Source: Nocardioides sp. 503 (GTDB taxonomy: Bacteria; Actinomycetota; Actinomycetes; Propionibacteriales; Nocardioidaceae). From it: a stretch of 64,000 bases of DNA. Shown here in pieces: positions 61,333-64,000 of this stretch (position 1 is the first letter of the stretch; each line of letters opens with the position of its first letter). Under the pieces are notes generated by a model. It ran no database searches and was not told the origin of the DNA. It saw only the letters and a program-made list of their open reading frames with translations. Both the position numbers and the translations under genes were made by a program. The DNA is taken from positions 48,383 through 112,382 of the forward strand of contig NZ_SPUI01000011.1 in NCBI RefSeq assembly GCF_004522095.1, read 5' to 3'.

Positions 61333-61374
61333 CACGGGTCGGCCCGTCGACGGCCACCGCTAGCGTGGGCGGCG

Positions 61375-61722
61375 ATGTGCACGATCGCGGACTTCCTGGA
61401 GCTGGCGGGGCAGCTGCCCGACGTCGTGCGGAGCGACCACGGCCGCTACTCGCGCTTCCAGGTCGACTCGCACACGTTCGGCTACCTGTGGGAGCCGACG
61501 CGGACGGTAGGGCTCAAGCAGCCGCTGGCCGAGCAGCTGGCGCTGGTGGCCGAACGGCCGGAGGTGTTCGAGGTGCAGTTCACCGCGGGGGCGTTCGGGT
61601 GGGTGGTGGTCCACCTCGACGGGGTCGAGCGCGACGAGCTGGCGGAGCTGGCGTTCGAGGCATGGCGGCTCACGGCCCCGGCCGGGCTCGTCGCCGCACG
61701 CGGCGACGAGCTGCCGACCTGA
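61375..61722 (+). CDS. MmcQ/YjbR family protein
   Basis: A 115-residue protein of the YjbR/CyaY-like fold. It has GRYSRFQVDSHTFGYLWEPT, VAERPEVFEVQFTAG and GWVVVHLDGVERDELAELAFEAWRL, as in the family's beta-sheet followed by a terminal helix. Members are often called DNA-binding, but evidence for a role is thin. It begins about 40 bp after the small membrane protein gene and may be co-transcribed. Confidence 0.75.
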   Translation: MCTIADFLELAGQLPDVVRSDHGRYSRFQVDSHTFGYLWEPTRTVGLKQPLAEQLALVAERPEVFEVQFTAGAFGWVVVHLDGVERDELAELAFEAWRLTAPAGLVAARGDELPT

Positions 61723-61735
61723 GCGGCGTACGACG

Positions 61736-62023
61736 TCAGGCGGCCGGGCCGCCGGCGGTCGGCGGGACCGGGTGGCCGGGGTAGACCGTCTGCGGGTTCG
61801 CGAGGGTGACGTTCTCCTCCGACGGCATCAGGATCCACAGGACCGGGTAGATCAGGAGCTGGCTGCCGGGCACCACCATGAGGATCAGCACGAACAGCAG
61901 GCGCGCGGTCCACTCACCCATGCCGAAGCGGCGGGCGATGCCGGCGCACACGCCACCCAGGAGGCGGCTGCCGCGCGGTCGGACCAGGCCCTGTCGGGCG
62001 AAGCTCTGCTGGATGTCGTTCAT
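61736..62023 (-). CDS. PspC domain protein
   Basis: A 95-residue membrane protein. The PspC domain covers residues about 15-70: RPRGSRLLGGVCAGIARRFG followed by the membrane helix LLFVLILMVVPGSQLLIYPV. PspC proteins take part in envelope-stress responses or act as small membrane anchors. The ATG at 62023 was chosen over an upstream in-frame ATG lacking a binding site; GGAGC precedes it. Its stop is 13 bp from the convergent MmcQ gene. Confidence 0.87.
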   Translation of the reverse strand: MNDIQQSFARQGLVRPRGSRLLGGVCAGIARRFGMGEWTARLLFVLILMVVPGSQLLIYPVLWILMPSEENVTLANPQTVYPGHPVPPTAGGPAA

Positions 62024-62147
62024 GTCGGTGGTGCTCCTTCGGTCGGCGCCGGGGCGTCTCCCCGACATCACCAGTCTGCTCCGGTCCGTCCCTCCGGCCC
62101 ATCGGGATCAGCCCTGGCCCGACCCCTGGATCGGGGGCGGTTCGACG

Positions 62148-63290
62148 TCAGGGACGCGCCTCGGCCCGGAACCGGTCGGTGCGCAGGTCCAGGGTGGCGA
62201 CGTAGACGACCAGCGCCGCCAGCGCGGCTGCGGCGGCCCCGATCGCCAGCGGGCCCGGACCGCCCGGCAGCAGGCGGGCGCCCACCACCGGCGCGGTCGC
62301 GACACCGACGTACATGGCGGTGGAGTTCCAGGACGTCGAGACGGTCGCCACCGCCGGTCGCACCTCGAAGAGCCGGTGCAGCTGCGGCACGACGGCCATC
62401 TGCGAGGAGGCGCCCAGCGCCAGGAACAGGACCCAGGTGAGCGGACCGGAGTGCCACCACACCAGCGTCGTCACCGACGCGAGGAACACCCCGAGCGCCG
62501 CCACCCCGGCGCGCCCGCTGCCCCACCTGTCCGTGAGCGGACCGCCCAGGAGGGTGCCGAGCAGCCCGCCGATGCCGCACACCGCCAGGAGCCCGGCCAG
62601 CCGTACCCCGCTGTCCCCGGTGACGTCGCCGGCGATGACCGAGCTGAACGTGTAGACGAGGTTGAAGGCCAGCATCAGCAGGAGGTTGGTGAGCATCAGC
62701 AGCACCAGCCGCTGGTCGACCAGCACGACGGCGCTCTCCCGAGGCGTCAGCCGCCGGGCCGGCGGCAGGTCGCGGACGACGAGCGCCGCCGCGACGGTGA
62801 CGAGCGCGGCCAGCACCGTGAGCGCCAGCATCGCCAGGCGCCACGAGCCGATGTTGGCGAGCACCGTGCCCAGCGGGGCGCCGACGGCGACGGCCAGCGC
62901 GAACCCGAGCTCCACGAAGGACAGCGCCCGCCCACGACGCGCGTGGGGCACCATGCGCGGTACCGCCGCGAAGACCGTGGGGACCAGCGCCGCGCCACCG
63001 ACCGCGGCGACGGCCCGGCCGCCGATGAACGTGCCCAGCCCGGGAGCGAGCGCCGCGACCGCGGTGCCGACGGTCACCAGGGCGAGCCCGCCGCCGACCA
63101 TGACCTCCCTGGGGACCCGGGCCAGGGTCATGCCCATCACGGGCCCCAGCACGGCGACCGTGCCGGCGTACCAGGCGATGGCGTAGCCGGCCTGACCCGT
63201 GCTCACGTCGAACGTCGCCGCGACGTCGGGCAGGACGCCGGCGATCACGAACGCGTTGGTGCCGACCAGGAAGAGGGCGGCGGCCAGCAC
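62148..63290 (-). CDS. MFS transporter, 12-TM DHA1-like exporter
   Basis: A 380-residue transporter with 12 predicted helices, beginning AAALFLVGTNAFVIAGVLPD, the start of many sugar- or drug-efflux MFS proteins (AraJ/YdhP-like). It has RMVPHARRGRALSFVELGFALA and LGGPLTDRWGSGRAG (motif A in the second half). The GTG at 63290 opens the first helix with no upstream alternative; the gene begins 32 bp after the ald stop, so it may be transcribed with ald. Confidence 0.85.
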   Translation of the reverse strand: MLAAALFLVGTNAFVIAGVLPDVAATFDVSTGQAGYAIAWYAGTVAVLGPVMGMTLARVPREVMVGGGLALVTVGTAVAALAPGLGTFIGGRAVAAVGGAALVPTVFAAVPRMVPHARRGRALSFVELGFALAVAVGAPLGTVLANIGSWRLAMLALTVLAALVTVAAALVVRDLPPARRLTPRESAVVLVDQRLVLLMLTNLLLMLAFNLVYTFSSVIAGDVTGDSGVRLAGLLAVCGIGGLLGTLLGGPLTDRWGSGRAGVAALGVFLASVTTLVWWHSGPLTWVLFLALGASSQMAVVPQLHRLFEVRPAVATVSTSWNSTAMYVGVATAPVVGARLLPGGPGPLAIGAAAAALAALVVYVATLDLRTDRFRAEARP

Positions 63291-63322
63291 CAGGAGGCGC
63301 GGGTCGGGTCGGTCCTCGCCGG

Positions 63323-64000
63323 CTACGCCAGCACCTCGTCGAGGCTGACCGCGTCGATGCCGACGGCCTCCCCGACGGGTGCGTTGGTGAGCTGCCCGGC
63401 GTGGGTGTTGAGGCCCAGCGCGAGCGAGTGGTCACGACGGCTGGCCTCGGCCCACCCGTGGTCAGCGAGCTTGACCGTGTAGGGCAACGTCGCGTTCGTC
63501 AACGCATACGTCGAGGTGTTCGGCACCGCACCCGGCATGTTCGCCACGCAGTAGAACGTCGACCCATGCACCTCATACGTCGGGTCGTCATGCGTCGTGG
63601 CACGGGTGTCCTCGAAGCACCCACCCTGGTCCACCGCGATGTCGACCAGCACCGAACCCGGCTTCATCCGCGACACCAGCTCGTTCGACACCAGCTTCGG
63701 CGCCGCAGCACCCGGGATCAGGACCGCACCGATCACCATGTCAGCCTCCATCACCTGCTGCTCCACCGCCAGCCTGGACGACGCCAGGCCGTGGACCCGG
63801 TTGTTGTAGCGCCAGAACGACATCCGCAGCTTGTCCAGGTCGGTGTCCAGCAACGTCACGTCCGCACCCATCCCGAGCGCAATGTTCGCGGCGTTCTGAC
63901 CCGAGACACCGGCGCCGATGATCACGACCTTCGCGTTCGCGACACCGCCGACACCCCCCATCAGCACCCCACGACCACCCTGGGCCTTCAACAGGCTGTG
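63323..64000 (-). CDS. ald: Alanine dehydrogenase, C-terminal part (5' end outside window)
   Basis: The frame enters from the right edge and supplies the last 225 residues. It has the NAD-binding Rossmann motif VVIIGAGVSGQNAANIALGM, followed by LLDTDLDKLRM, VGSxLIP-like VIGAVLIPGAAAPKLVS, VDIAVDQGGCFEDTRATTHDDP and HGSTFYCVANMPGAVPNTST. Ald interconverts L-alanine and pyruvate with NAD+. About the first 145 residues are missing only because the window ends. The coding sequence shows more A/T-containing codons than its neighbours, as often seen in highly conserved or highly expressed genes. Confidence 0.93.
   Translation of the reverse strand, partial: HSLLKAQGGRGVLMGGVGGVANAKVVIIGAGVSGQNAANIALGMGADVTLLDTDLDKLRMSFWRYNNRVHGLASSRLAVEQQVMEADMVIGAVLIPGAAAPKLVSNELVSRMKPGSVLVDIAVDQGGCFEDTRATTHDDPTYEVHGSTFYCVANMPGAVPNTSTYALTNATLPYTVKLADHGWAEASRRDHSLALGLNTHAGQLTNAPVGEAVGIDAVSLDEVLA

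Overview
This is a 64 kb chromosomal window of very high G+C. Its gene content, GTG starts, ATGA/GTGA start-stop overlaps, polyphosphate glucokinase, class E sortase and fused CobIJ point to an actinobacterium. A Nocardioides-like member of the Nocardioidaceae is my inference; no marker gene here proves it.

Layout. 0-8.7 kb: housekeeping and signalling genes: PGPGW membrane protein (cut by the window edge), NTF2-like protein, TerC under a manganese riboswitch, lytic transglycosylase, membrane adenylate/guanylate cyclase, aldo/keto reductase and a large hybrid histidine kinase. 8.8-18.7 kb: fused acyl-CoA mutase icmF, a BtuF-like metal receptor, ppgK, a divergent TetR/cytochrome P450 pair, YibE/F and selO. 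18.7-25.4 kb: three ECF-type sigma factors, one fused to a transmembrane anti-sigma-like tail, among poorly characterised proteins. 25.8-32.9 kb: a 2,096-residue cell-wall-anchored repeat protein divergent from a class E sortase.

33.2-58.7 kb is dominated by an almost complete aerobic cobalamin pathway. Part one has cobG-cobH-cobIJ, convergent cobL-cobM, and a riboswitch-led chlID-cobO-cobB-cobC operon. Part two has cbtB-cbtA-cobT-cobS, divergent cobU/cobD, and the convergent cobN-cobF-cobQ-cobK set. Four cobalamin riboswitches (about 33.3, 39.2, 47.7 and 58.6 kb) place most of this under B12 feedback. The AdoCbl-dependent icmF is a likely consumer of the product.

A two-gene module of lower G+C (44.6-47.5 kb) sits inside the cobalamin region. 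It has a TrpF-like barrel fused to a phosphoribosyltransferase-like domain, followed by an overlapping unknown Rossmann-like partner. It looks like an accessory, possibly conflict-type, system and is the best candidate for undescribed biology.

The remaining 58.7-64 kb holds TetR/MFS drug-efflux genes, small membrane or hypothetical proteins, a second MFS transporter and the 3' part of alanine dehydrogenase.

Non-coding palindromes are prominent. One family carries GTCTCGA arms; a copy is read in frame inside chlID and another appears to supply the start of cobF. A second set comprises 70-73 bp hairpins, two of which bracket a small GIY-YIG-like gene. No CRISPR array, insertion sequence, rRNA or complete tRNA was seen.
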